Positions 32,320 to 41,004 of a DNA stretch of 64,000 bases are shown here, one piece after another. The notes under the pieces were generated by a model that saw only the letters and a program-made list of their open reading frames with translations, made no database searches and was not told where the DNA came from. Source of the stretch: Paenibacillus sp. MMS20-IR301 (GTDB lineage Bacteria > Bacillota > Bacilli > Paenibacillales > Paenibacillaceae); NCBI RefSeq assembly GCF_032302195.1, contig NZ_CP135275.1, positions 1,054,001 to 1,118,000 of the forward strand, read 5' to 3'. Within the stretch, counting starts at the first letter, position 1. Every line of letters begins with the position of its first letter. The position numbers and the translations under genes were made by a program.

Positions 32320-34281
32320 ATGCTGAGGATTAAGCTGAACGAGCTGGGAAAAGGGAATGACAACGGTCTGATTATGGCGGAAGTATGGCGGTGGGACGGG
32401 ATTGGCTGGAATGAGTGCATTCCGCAGCAGGAGGAGGATTTCATCCGGGCGGATGATGATCTGTTCGTAACCATCCCGGCAGAGGAGGGATTATACCGTG
32501 TAGACTACGCCAAGAAGCCGCTGGAGGCGCTGATCGTGCTTCCGGAGGGGGAAGCCAGCGCCCTGCGCGCAGAGCTGCTGCATCCGGCCCCCTTCCGGCT
32601 GAAGGATGGGACGCTGTGGGGCTATATCAACAATGAGGGGCGGACTGTACTGGAGCCGCGTTATGAGTATGCCGAGGATTTTCAGGAGAACGGGCTGGCA
32701 GTTGTGCAATACAAGAATTACAGCGGCCTGATTGACTCGAACGGACGGGAGAAGGTCAAACCGGTCTATAACTTCATCGGCCCCTTTTCAGAAGGCCGGG
32801 CTGTGGTCTCTGATGCGAAGGGCTACACTTTGATCGACGAAAGAGGGAAAGAGGTCACGTCCGCACGTTACGATTATTTGAATTCACTGCATGAGGGCCG
32901 GGCAATGTTCTCTAAGCAGAGCAATAGCGGCAATTCCCGCTACGGTTATCTGGATGCCCAGGGCAAAGAAGTGCTGCCTGCAGTTTACCTGGATGCCAGT
33001 GATTTCAAAGACGGAACGGCCCTGGTCAAAACCGCCGAAGGCGAATACGCGCTGATTGATCCGCAGGGCACGGTGCTGCATACGTACAAACATCCATTTG
33101 TCGGCAACCCCGGGGATGGCCTGCTGGCTTTTCAGGCTACAGAGAACGGCAGATACGGGTATCTCCGCACCGACGGAAGCATAGCCATTCAGCCGCAGTA
33201 CACAGCAGCACTGCCCTTTTCGGAGGGGCGGGCGGTCATTAACACGGCAGAGAATTACGGCAATGCCTATGGCCTGATCGACAAGCAGGGCAAAGCCATT
33301 ATTCCGGCAAGCTATTATGAGGTTCAGCAGCTGGGCGAGAACCGCGTAGCGCTGGGAACTCCGCTGTATGCAGATCAGCCGTACCGCGGGTCACGTTATG
33401 TGATTGCGGATGCGCTGACCGGAAGAATACTCAGCACGCATCCGCTGCTCGGGGTGAACAACTATCAGCAGGGGCTGGCGTCGGTGTATGATGCCAAGGA
33501 TACGTATTTTATCGACAAAAGCGGCAATAAAGCCGCCCAGCCGCCTGTTATCTCCGGCGCAGGGACGCTGACATTCAGCGGCAGCCTGATCCGGGCCGAT
33601 ATTGACCAGCGGACAGCCTACTATGACCGCAGAGGCAAACAGGTCTGGCGTGAGAACGGCGTTATTCCGCTCAGACCGCCATACTCTGTGCTGGAGAAGA
33701 AATATAAACCGAACCGCGATTATCTCGTTTACTATCCGGTAGTAGAAGGTATCGCCGTTACAGATGTGTCGAGAGCGGTCAATGATAAGCTGCGCAGCCT
33801 GTCGCTTGCTGAAGGAGTGGGCACGGGTGGTGCCGGGCAGGATTTCAGCTACACCGGCGATTTCGCGGTTTCCTTTTTCCGCAAGAACCTGCTGGTGTTA
33901 GAGCTGAGCGGCTACAAATATCCGTTTGGCGCTGCCCATGGGATGCCGACCCAAATCTATGAGCATATCAATTTGCGCACCGGTAAATTTTTCAGCCTGA
34001 GTGATTTATTCAAGCCGGGCAGCAAGTATGTGCAGAAGCTCAGCGATATTGTCGGCAAGCAGATTGCGACAGACCCGCAATATTCATATGTTTTCCCGGA
34101 TACGTATAAGGGGATCACTGCGGATCAGCCCTTTTATGTGGATGCTGAAGCGCTGTATTTGTATTTTGAGCCTTACGAAATTGCCCCATATGCCGCAGGA
34201 TTCCCGACCTTCCGGATTCCGTACGCAGAGATTATGGGCCTGATCTCCACAGAAGGTGAGTTCTGGCAGTCGTTTCATTAA
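32320..34281 (+). CDS. WG-repeat protein with C-terminal DUF3298-type domain
   Basis: A 653-residue protein. After a ~85-residue N-terminal segment come at least seven WG/KWG-type repeats (~90-440), each with a pattern like GYINNEGRTVLEPRYEYAEDF or GLIDKQGKAIIPASYYEV. The C-terminal ~170 residues (LVLELSGYKYPFGAAHGMPT, FSLSDLFKPGSKYVQKLS, YLYFEPYEIAPYAAGFPTFR) resemble the DUF3298/RsiV-like extracellular domain. No signal peptide or membrane helix is evident at the N-terminus, which is odd for a DUF3298 protein. ATG 32320 is behind AAGGGAGAG. It is a single-gene unit. Function unknown; WG repeats are generally taken as protein-interaction surfaces. Confidence 0.88.
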   Translation: MLRIKLNELGKGNDNGLIMAEVWRWDGIGWNECIPQQEEDFIRADDDLFVTIPAEEGLYRVDYAKKPLEALIVLPEGEASALRAELLHPAPFRLKDGTLWGYINNEGRTVLEPRYEYAEDFQENGLAVVQYKNYSGLIDSNGREKVKPVYNFIGPFSEGRAVVSDAKGYTLIDERGKEVTSARYDYLNSLHEGRAMFSKQSNSGNSRYGYLDAQGKEVLPAVYLDASDFKDGTALVKTAEGEYALIDPQGTVLHTYKHPFVGNPGDGLLAFQATENGRYGYLRTDGSIAIQPQYTAALPFSEGRAVINTAENYGNAYGLIDKQGKAIIPASYYEVQQLGENRVALGTPLYADQPYRGSRYVIADALTGRILSTHPLLGVNNYQQGLASVYDAKDTYFIDKSGNKAAQPPVISGAGTLTFSGSLIRADIDQRTAYYDRRGKQVWRENGVIPLRPPYSVLEKKYKPNRDYLVYYPVVEGIAVTDVSRAVNDKLRSLSLAEGVGTGGAGQDFSYTGDFAVSFFRKNLLVLELSGYKYPFGAAHGMPTQIYEHINLRTGKFFSLSDLFKPGSKYVQKLSDIVGKQIATDPQYSYVFPDTYKGITADQPFYVDAEALYLYFEPYEIAPYAAGFPTFRIPYAEIMGLISTEGEFWQSFH

Positions 34282-34320
34282 TGAAGACTGAAGAATAACC
34301 GATATATCAAGTAAGAGCAA

Positions 34321-34349
34321 GAGCTGTCCTGCTTGCAGGGCGGCTTTTT
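34321..34349 (+). terminator. Probable terminator after the WG-repeat gene
   Basis: GTCCTGC (34326-34332) and GCAGGGC (34335-34341) pair with a G-T, flanked by AGC/GCT, then TTTTT. Confidence 0.65.
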
Positions 34350-34523
34350 GGCTGCAGCGGGAGGGACAGGCCTTCAGTTTGTCTTATAATGTAAAAAATT
34401 AGCAGCGCACAGCGGAGAGTTTTATGTTATGATGACTGAGGAACAAATTACAACTTTGTAACATTTGGCATAAGCTACTCTCGGCAGCCGGATATCATAC
34501 AACAAGAATAAGGAGATGGCAGA

Positions 34524-35306
34524 ATGAAAAACAAGACTCTAAGAGCAGTAGTAGGTGGAAGTGTAGCGGCTGTTATGGCACTTGGCATTTCTCTTCCATT
34601 GCAGGCAAATGCAGCATCGGGGGCTGGAACAGCAACCGGATCAGATACGAATTTCGCAAAGTTCATGGAATATTTCACCCAGTATAATTCGAAAGTGTTT
34701 GTCTTTGACGGAAATAACTATACTGTGTCGAAGACTGTGTTCTATAAAAAACCGGCCGCCGCTGCTCCGGCAGCGACAGCTAAACCAGCGGCAACCGCTG
34801 CACCGGTGGCGACGGCCAAGCCGGTAGTGACGCCTGCAGCAACTGCTAAGCCAGCAGCTACACCGGCACCGGCGGCTACCGCCAAGCCTGCAGCTACAGC
34901 AGCTCCGACTGCTGCCCCGGCTGTGGCCGACAGCAATACAAGCTTTACCCAGCAGGTAGTTACGCTGGTGAACAAAGAGCGCGCTGCGGCGGGACTAGCC
35001 CCTGTAGCGGCTCTCGACAGCCTGAATAAAGTGGCTGCCGCCAAAGCATCCGATATGCGCACCAACAATTATTTCTCGCATACTTCTCCGACCTACGGTT
35101 CACCTTTTGATATGATGTCCGCATTCGGCATCACTTATAAGGCGGCAGGCGAGAACATTGCCATGGGCCAGAGAACACCGCAGGAGGTCATGACCGCCTG
35201 GATGAACAGCCCGGGCCATAAGGCTAATATTCTCAGTGCGAACTTTAATTATATTGGTGTAGGCTTCGACAACAACTACTGGGTACAGGAATTTATCGGT
35301 AAATAA
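34524..35306 (+). CDS. Secreted CAP (SCP-like) domain protein
   Basis: A 260-residue secreted protein. A signal peptide (~1-30) is followed by a short unique region (~31-75) and a low-complexity Ala/Thr/Pro/Lys linker (~76-135, repeated ATAKPAA). The CAP domain (~140-260) contains VTLVNKERAAAGLAPV, YFSHTSPTYGSPFDMM, GENIAMGQRTPQEVMTAWMN and GHKANILSANFNYIGVGF, with the His and Glu of the conserved CAP cavity. ATG 34524 follows AAGGAGATGG. YkwD-like proteins in bacilli share this layout; activity is unknown. A palindrome TTACAACTTTGTAA (34448-34461) upstream may be an operator. Confidence 0.92.
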   Translation: MKNKTLRAVVGGSVAAVMALGISLPLQANAASGAGTATGSDTNFAKFMEYFTQYNSKVFVFDGNNYTVSKTVFYKKPAAAAPAATAKPAATAAPVATAKPVVTPAATAKPAATPAPAATAKPAATAAPTAAPAVADSNTSFTQQVVTLVNKERAAAGLAPVAALDSLNKVAAAKASDMRTNNYFSHTSPTYGSPFDMMSAFGITYKAAGENIAMGQRTPQEVMTAWMNSPGHKANILSANFNYIGVGFDNNYWVQEFIGK

Positions 35307-35333
35307 ATTGTTGAATTATAAGACTTACAGCCT

Positions 35334-35364
35334 GCCTTCCGGCATGACCGGAGGGCTTTTTTTT
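35334..35364 (+). terminator. Terminator after the CAP-domain gene
   Basis: GCCTTCCGG (35334-35342) pairs with CCGGAGGGC (35348-35356, one G-T), followed by eight T. Confidence 0.9.
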
Positions 35365-35574
35365 GCTGATCAGGAAATGAAATATAAGTAACGCTTATCC
35401 ACCTGCTATTCAAAAATCCCGGCAGGCTGCTGCTTTGTTATCACCATTACAGGAAAATGTTCGGGTAAAGTGAATATTTGCAAAATAAGCAAAGAAGAAT
35501 TATGTTTATCTACATAGTTAAGAAGGCCCAGAATTGTGGAATAATGAAGAATAAAGGCAGACGGAGGGATAGCT

Positions 35575-36504
35575 TTGAAAGATTCCAAGTGGACCTGGCG
35601 GGCAGTGAGCCTGGTTTCTATCCTGGCGACTTTACTGTTAATAACAGGTTTCGTGTATGCAGTGGGTGATATTCTGAATCCGAAGGGGGAGGTCCTGTTG
35701 TCTTCACTGCCGCAGCAGACAGCTGAGCCTACAGCGGCTGCCGGCAATGAATTGAAGGTACTGGCGCTCGGGGATTCTCTGGCCAAAGGGACAGGCGACA
35801 ATTTGGGAAAAGGGTTCGTGAAGCGTGCGCTGGAGCAGCTCTCTGCGGACGGAGGCAAAGCGGAGCTGCTCGGCAATATGGGCATTAACGGCCTGACTAC
35901 GGCCGGCCTGCAGAGCAAGCTTCAGGAGGATGGTGTCCAGTATGCACTGCGTCAGGCGAATGTTGTGCTGGTTTCCATCGGCGGCAATGATTTGTTCCGC
36001 GGCTCTAATCTGCTGGAGTCCGGCAGCGGGACAGCTGCTGCCGGCAGTCCAGCAAGCCCTGAGAGCGGAGTATCGGCACTTGGGACAGACACAGCTGGCA
36101 GCGGGGCGAATAACACGGTAGAAGGCTCAAAGCCTGTGCCTACTGCCTCAACGGACGAGCTGACGCCGGAATCGCTCCTGGCTGCGCTGCCTGATGCAGC
36201 CAAGCGGCTGGGCAGCATTCTGGAGCGTATAGCCGAGATTAATCCGCAGGCGCAGATTTATTATGTGGGCTTGTATAATCCCTTCGGAGATATTGCAGAT
36301 TTGCTCGTTCCGGGGAACCAGGCGGTGACCGCATGGAACAATGCCGCCATGGATATTATCAACACCCACAGCAACATGACGCTTGTTCCAACCTTTGATT
36401 TGTTCAACCGCCATCTGGACAAGTACCTCTCGAATGATCATTTCCATCCGAACGGCGACGGTTATCAGCGGATGAGCGAACGGATCGTACAGGCTGTGCG
36501 CTGA
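35575..36504 (+). CDS. SGNH/GDSL-family lipase or esterase, membrane-anchored or secreted
   Basis: A 309-residue hydrolase with an N-terminal membrane segment (~8-28). The SGNH blocks are intact: I LALGDSLAKGTG (Ser nucleophile), II GNMGINGLTT, III VSIGGNDLF, and V SNDHFHPNGDGY with the catalytic Asp and His. A Ser/Gly/Thr-rich insertion (~150-190) sits between blocks III and V. The start is TTG 35575 with ACGGAGGGA five bases upstream. It resembles B. subtilis YpmR-type proteins. The substrate is unknown, with acyl chains on wall or lipid material most likely for the class. The ABC exporter genes follow on the same strand. Confidence 0.9.
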   Translation: MKDSKWTWRAVSLVSILATLLLITGFVYAVGDILNPKGEVLLSSLPQQTAEPTAAAGNELKVLALGDSLAKGTGDNLGKGFVKRALEQLSADGGKAELLGNMGINGLTTAGLQSKLQEDGVQYALRQANVVLVSIGGNDLFRGSNLLESGSGTAAAGSPASPESGVSALGTDTAGSGANNTVEGSKPVPTASTDELTPESLLAALPDAAKRLGSILERIAEINPQAQIYYVGLYNPFGDIADLLVPGNQAVTAWNNAAMDIINTHSNMTLVPTFDLFNRHLDKYLSNDHFHPNGDGYQRMSERIVQAVR

Positions 36505-36582
36505 GATGAGCGGAATGGAACCGGAACAGCACCGGATGAATGATAGTGCTTGTGAACCGAAATGACTGCGGCAAGGAGTGGC

Positions 36583-37569
36583 ATGGCGATGACGAAACAG
36601 AAAGCTGAAGATTCCGGGACAGTAATTCTGTCCGTAGAAGGAGTCCGCAAGAAAATCGGCCGGAAATGGATCATAGATAATGTTACGTTTGATGTGCGGA
36701 AAGGGGAAATCTTCGGCTTCCTCGGCCCGAACGGCGCCGGCAAAACAACGACAATCCGCATGCTGGTCGACCTGATCCGGCCAAGTGAAGGGATGATCAC
36801 CGTCTGCGGCTATAACGTCAATAAGAACCCGGAGAAAGCGCTGCAATATGTAGGGTCAATCGTTGAGAATCCGGAAGTCTACACCTATCTGACCGGCTGG
36901 GAGAATCTGCAGCACTTTGCCCGTATGCAGCCTGGTGTAGATGAAGCCAGAATTGCTGAGGTTGTGGATATTGTCCGGCTGGATCAGCGGATTCATGACA
37001 AGGTGAGCACGTATTCCCTGGGCATGCGCCAGCGGCTGGGAATTGCCCAGGCATTGCTCGGCCGTCCGCGGCTGCTCATTCTGGATGAGCCGACGAACGG
37101 GCTTGACCCGAAGGGAATCAAGGAGCTGCGCCAGTTTATCCGGAGGTTAGCTGACGAAGGGCTGGCCGTGTTTGTCTCGAGCCATCTGCTGAGTGAAATC
37201 CAGCTGCTGTGCGACCGGGTGGCGATAATCAGCAAAGGCCGTGTGCTTGCTGTAGGCGGCGTTAACGATCTGGTAGCCCGTAACTCCCCGTATGTCCTGT
37301 GGGAGCTGGAGCCGCCCCGGCAGGCCCGGGAGATGCTGGCAAGCCGGCAGGACATCCGGCTGCTCACGCTGGACGAAGTAACTTTGGATGATTCCATTGT
37401 CGCCGGGATGGGTGCAAATTCCCTGATTACGGTGATGGACGAGGACTTGATCCCGGAAATTGTAGCCGTACTGGTAACCGCCGAGGTGGAGGTGCGGGCC
37501 GTGCATAAAATCAACCCTACACTGGAACAGCTATTCTTGAAGCTAACGGAAGGTGAAACTATTGACTAA
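36583..37569 (+). CDS. ABC-2-type transporter ATP-binding protein
   Basis: A 328-residue ATPase: Walker A GPNGAGKTTT (~53), signature YSLGMRQRLGIAQALL, Walker B LLILDEPTNGLDP, and the switch His in VFVSSHLLSE. The C-terminal ~85 residues are a typical accessory domain of drug/bacitracin-type exporters. The start is taken as ATG 36583 behind AAGGAG; ATG 36589 is equally possible. It overlaps the permease gene, so the two make one exporter. The substrate cannot be read from the sequence. Confidence 0.93.
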   Translation: MAMTKQKAEDSGTVILSVEGVRKKIGRKWIIDNVTFDVRKGEIFGFLGPNGAGKTTTIRMLVDLIRPSEGMITVCGYNVNKNPEKALQYVGSIVENPEVYTYLTGWENLQHFARMQPGVDEARIAEVVDIVRLDQRIHDKVSTYSLGMRQRLGIAQALLGRPRLLILDEPTNGLDPKGIKELRQFIRRLADEGLAVFVSSHLLSEIQLLCDRVAIISKGRVLAVGGVNDLVARNSPYVLWELEPPRQAREMLASRQDIRLLTLDEVTLDDSIVAGMGANSLITVMDEDLIPEIVAVLVTAEVEVRAVHKINPTLEQLFLKLTEGETID

Positions 37570-38551
37570 CCTGCTGCCGCTCATCCGTAATGAGTGCCTG
37601 AAGATCATTAAAAAGAAACGTTTTTATGTCATTCTGCTCATATTGCTGGTGCTGGTGCCTATGTTTACCTATGCACAGATGCGCATAGCGGAACGCAGCC
37701 GGGACAAGTTTAACTCTGACTGGAGGCTTGAGATCCAGCAGCAGATTACGGATAACCAGAACTCGCTCGGAAGTGACCGCATACCGGAAGAATGGAAGTC
37801 GTACCGGCGGATTTTTGTCCAGCAGCTGCAGTACTATCTGGATCATGATGTCAATCCGAACGAGCCGAGCGGAGTTACCTTTACGCGCGAGTTTCTCGAT
37901 AATTCCGTGTCCCTGTTCATTCCTCTGCTGATTATGGCAGTTGCCTCCGATCTGGTCTCCGGGGAGCGGACAACCGGAACTATCAAGATGCTGCTGACCC
38001 GGCCCGTCAAACGCTGGAAGGTGCTGTTCAGCAAAATGACGGCCCTGCTGATGTTCGTATCGCTGATTGTCCTATCCGCTTTTATTATCAGCTATCTGGT
38101 GTCGGGGCTGGCCTTCGGATACAAGGGTTTTAATGTTCCGGTCTTTACCGGGTTTCAGCTTAACGGGGATACGGTGGACATGTCATCGGTTCATGCCGTA
38201 CCGCAGTGGAAGTACCTGCTGATGCAGGGCGGTCTGATCTGGTTCGTCAGCGTAGTGGTTGCACTGCTGGCCTTCATGGTATCGGTGCTTGTACGCAGCA
38301 CGGCGGCGAGTATTGTGGTGATGATGGCGGCGCTGATTGCGGGGACGATCCTGACGAATATGGCCTCGGCCTGGACGACAGCGAAATATTTATTTATGGT
38401 CAACCTGGGGCTGACAGGGTATTTGGCGGGAACTCCTGCCCCGATTGAGGGGATGACACTGGCCTTTTCGATGGCAGTTTTAGGAATTTGGGGGCTGGCG
38501 GCTGTAATCATTTCATTCGCCGTCTTTACGAAACGGGATATTTTGAATTAG
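37562..38551 (+). CDS. ABC-2-type transporter permease
   Basis: About 329 residues. TM1 lies near residues 20-38, followed by a large extracellular loop, then five more hydrophobic segments between ~115 and 325. The ABC-2 motif SGERTTGTIKMLLTRPVKRW comes just before TM3. The start is taken as TTG 37562 with GGAAGGTG six bases upstream; GTG 37553 is the alternative. It overlaps the 3' end of the ATPase gene by 8 bp. It ends 71 bp before parE with no obvious terminator between. Confidence 0.91.
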   Translation: MTNLLPLIRNECLKIIKKKRFYVILLILLVLVPMFTYAQMRIAERSRDKFNSDWRLEIQQQITDNQNSLGSDRIPEEWKSYRRIFVQQLQYYLDHDVNPNEPSGVTFTREFLDNSVSLFIPLLIMAVASDLVSGERTTGTIKMLLTRPVKRWKVLFSKMTALLMFVSLIVLSAFIISYLVSGLAFGYKGFNVPVFTGFQLNGDTVDMSSVHAVPQWKYLLMQGGLIWFVSVVVALLAFMVSVLVRSTAASIVVMMAALIAGTILTNMASAWTTAKYLFMVNLGLTGYLAGTPAPIEGMTLAFSMAVLGIWGLAAVIISFAVFTKRDILN

Positions 38552-38622
38552 AATGTACAAAGTGAACGAAACGTTTGTTTGCATTTCATAGAGAGAGTAA
38601 GACACAAGAAGGAGGAGCATGA

Positions 38623-40605
38623 ATGCTCGAACAGATCGATATGTTTGCAAAAGTCTCTAAGAACGGCGAATCAGGCCCGACTGGATACGATGCTGACGAC
38701 ATTCAGGTGCTCGAAGGTCTGGTTGCGGTACGCAAACGGCCCGGCATGTATATTGGCAGTACGAGTTCCTCGGGACTGCACCATTTGGTATGGGAAATCG
38801 TGGACAATGCCGTAGATGAGCATTTGGCCAAATTTTGCTCGAAAATTGATATTACACTCCGCAAGGACGGCTCGGTAACCGTAATCGACAACGGGCGGGG
38901 AATTCCGACCGGAATGCATAAGACCGGTGTGCCTACGCCGCAGGTTGTTTTCACCATTCTGCACGCCGGGGGCAAGTTCGGCGGCTCGGGCTACAAGAAG
39001 TCGGGCGGTCTGCACGGCGTCGGTGCTTCCGTAACCAATGCGCTGTCCGAGTGGCTGGAGGTTGAGATTTACCGTGAAGGCAAAACTCACCGCCAGCGCT
39101 TCGAATACTGGGTCGATGCAAGCGGCAAGGAGCATGTCGGTGAGCCGGTAACCGGACTTGAGGTACTCGGAAATACGAACAAGACCGGTACGAAGATTAC
39201 CTTCAAGCCGGATATTCGTGTCTTTTCTGCGGGCATTTCCCTGAACTATGATACGCTCGCGGAACGTGTGCAGGAGATTGCCTTCCTGAACTCGGGGCTC
39301 CGGATTAACCTGAGCGACGAGCGTAGCGGACGCCAGGATGAGTTCTTCTACGAAGGCGGGGCGAGCCAGTTCGTACAGTTCTTGAACGAAGGCAAGGATG
39401 TGCTGCATGATGTCATCCACTTCAGTGCGGAGAAGGATGATATTGAGGTGGAGATCGCGCTGCAGTATAACGCGGGTTATACCGAGACCATTGCTTCCTT
39501 CGTCAATTCAATTCCTACCCGCAGCGGCGGAACGCATGAGACGGGCTTCAAGACAGCCTATACCCGTGTGCTGAATGATTACGCCCGCCGTACACAGCTG
39601 CTGAAGGAGAAGGACAAGAACCTGGAGGGGAATGATCTCCGTGAAGGGATGATGGCGGTTATCAGCGTGAAGATGTCGGATGTGGAATTTGTCGGACAGA
39701 CCAAGGACCAGCTCGGCAGTGCTTCTGCACGCAGCGCCGTGGACTTTATCGTCTCGGAGAAAATGGCCCGCTTCCTGGAGGAGAACCCTCAGGTTGCGCA
39801 AAGCCTGCTGAAGAAATCGATCCAGGCCTCCAAGGCCCGGGAAGCAGCGCGCAAGGCCCGCGATGAAATCCGCAGCGGCAAGAAGCGCAGTGAAAGCTCG
39901 AATCTTGGGGGCAAGCTGTCTCCGGCACAGTCCAAGGATGTGACACGGACGGAAATCTTCATTGTTGAAGGAGATTCGGCCGGCGGTTCCGCCAAGCAGG
40001 GCCGGGATTCCAAGCTGCAGGCGATTCTGCCGCTGAAGGGCAAGCCGATGAATCCGGAGAAGGCCAAGCTGCTGGATATTCTGAAGAACGATGAATACAA
40101 GGCAATTATTTCGGCGATCGGTGCGGGAATCGGCCCTGATTTTGCCGTAGAGGACAGCAATTATTCCAAAATTATTATTATGACCGATGCCGATACGGAT
40201 GGCGCGCATATTCAGGTGCTGCTGCTGACCTTCTTCTACCGCTATATGAAGCCTCTAATCGATGCCGGCAAGGTCTATATTGCCCAGCCTCCGCTGTATA
40301 AGCTGACGCGCAAGTCGGGCAAGCTGCAGACAGTGCGGTATGCCTGGAGCGATGAGGAATTGCAGAATTACTTGAAGGAATTCGGCAAAAACTTCGAGCT
40401 TCAGCGGTATAAGGGACTCGGGGAGATGAACCCTGACCAGCTGTGGGAAACGACAATGAATCCCGATACCCGCACTTTGCTGCAGGTGCAGATTGAAGAT
40501 GCCGCCAAGGCGGAACGCCGTGTATCCACACTTATGGGCGACAAGGTTGACCCTCGTAAGCGCTGGATTGTCGAGAACGTCGACTTCACGGAGATCGTGG
40601 AGTAA
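38623..40605 (+). CDS. parE: DNA topoisomerase IV subunit B
   Basis: The 660-residue ATPase subunit of the decatenating type II topoisomerase. The GHKL ATPase motifs are EIVDNAVDEH, VIDNGRGIPTG and GGLHGVGASVTNALSEW. The transducer domain follows, then TOPRIM with EGDSAGGSAKQGRDSKLQ and DADTDGAHI, and the C-terminal GLGEMNPDQLWETTMNP. The presence of parC downstream and the ParE-like N-terminus separate it from gyrB. ATG 38623 follows AAGGAGGAG. parC starts 399 bp downstream, an unusually large gap for this pair, filled by a repeat element. Confidence 0.97.
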   Translation: MLEQIDMFAKVSKNGESGPTGYDADDIQVLEGLVAVRKRPGMYIGSTSSSGLHHLVWEIVDNAVDEHLAKFCSKIDITLRKDGSVTVIDNGRGIPTGMHKTGVPTPQVVFTILHAGGKFGGSGYKKSGGLHGVGASVTNALSEWLEVEIYREGKTHRQRFEYWVDASGKEHVGEPVTGLEVLGNTNKTGTKITFKPDIRVFSAGISLNYDTLAERVQEIAFLNSGLRINLSDERSGRQDEFFYEGGASQFVQFLNEGKDVLHDVIHFSAEKDDIEVEIALQYNAGYTETIASFVNSIPTRSGGTHETGFKTAYTRVLNDYARRTQLLKEKDKNLEGNDLREGMMAVISVKMSDVEFVGQTKDQLGSASARSAVDFIVSEKMARFLEENPQVAQSLLKKSIQASKAREAARKARDEIRSGKKRSESSNLGGKLSPAQSKDVTRTEIFIVEGDSAGGSAKQGRDSKLQAILPLKGKPMNPEKAKLLDILKNDEYKAIISAIGAGIGPDFAVEDSNYSKIIIMTDADTDGAHIQVLLLTFFYRYMKPLIDAGKVYIAQPPLYKLTRKSGKLQTVRYAWSDEELQNYLKEFGKNFELQRYKGLGEMNPDQLWETTMNPDTRTLLQVQIEDAAKAERRVSTLMGDKVDPRKRWIVENVDFTEIVE

Positions 40606-40627
40606 TAATAGTGGTAAGTGACGATAA

Positions 40628-40657
40628 CTTCCGTTGTTTTTAATTTTTTGATGATCA
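40628..40657. repeat. Repeat fragment after parE
   Basis: CTTCCG, GTTGTTTT and TTTTTTGATGAT in this stretch recur at 31430-31464 beside another repeat fragment, with a short deletion between the first two blocks. Confidence 0.45.
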
Positions 40658-40733
40658 TTTTAAGCGCAGCGATCGGGATTGTCACAAATTGCCGTCAGAA
40701 CTTTAGAATAAAGCGAAGCTAAATAGGTGGTTA

Positions 40734-40872
40734 GTAACGGAGGGGAATTTTGGAACTGTAGGAGCGCCAGCGACCGCCTTTGTCACCGGATTTCTACCGC
40801 TAGAAGCGGTAACAATTAAGAAATCTGGAGACAACAGCGGCCGAAAGTCCAAACATTCACCGCAGTTACGGC
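40734..40872 (+). repeat. Structured intergenic repeat, copy 2 (139 bp), between parE and parC
   Basis: Matches 31999-32176 at the start (GTAACGGAGGGGAA), in GGATTTCTACCGC and over the last ~40 bases. A stem CCGGATTTC/GAAATCTGG (40786-40794 / 40820-40828) carries an inner perfect TACCGCT/AGCGGTA hairpin (40795-40801 / 40805-40811). Compared with copy 1 the outer arms differ in sequence but still pair, which suggests selection on the fold. Confidence 0.7.
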
Positions 40873-41004
40873 TTAACACCGGTTCATTTAGATTTATTCT
40901 TAAGATACTTCAGGCAATATGGATTGAATATCCCAAGAGCGCAGCCATCAGATCATCAATAGTTAAAAACGTGGACAGATTGAGGAACAGAAGGTGAAGA
41001 GCGA

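Noticed and set aside
38552..38622. LexA/SOS box upstream of parE (sequence around AACGAAACGTTTGTTT)
   Set aside because: Does not match the CGAAC-N4-GTTCG pattern; only an AAACGTTT core is palindromic.
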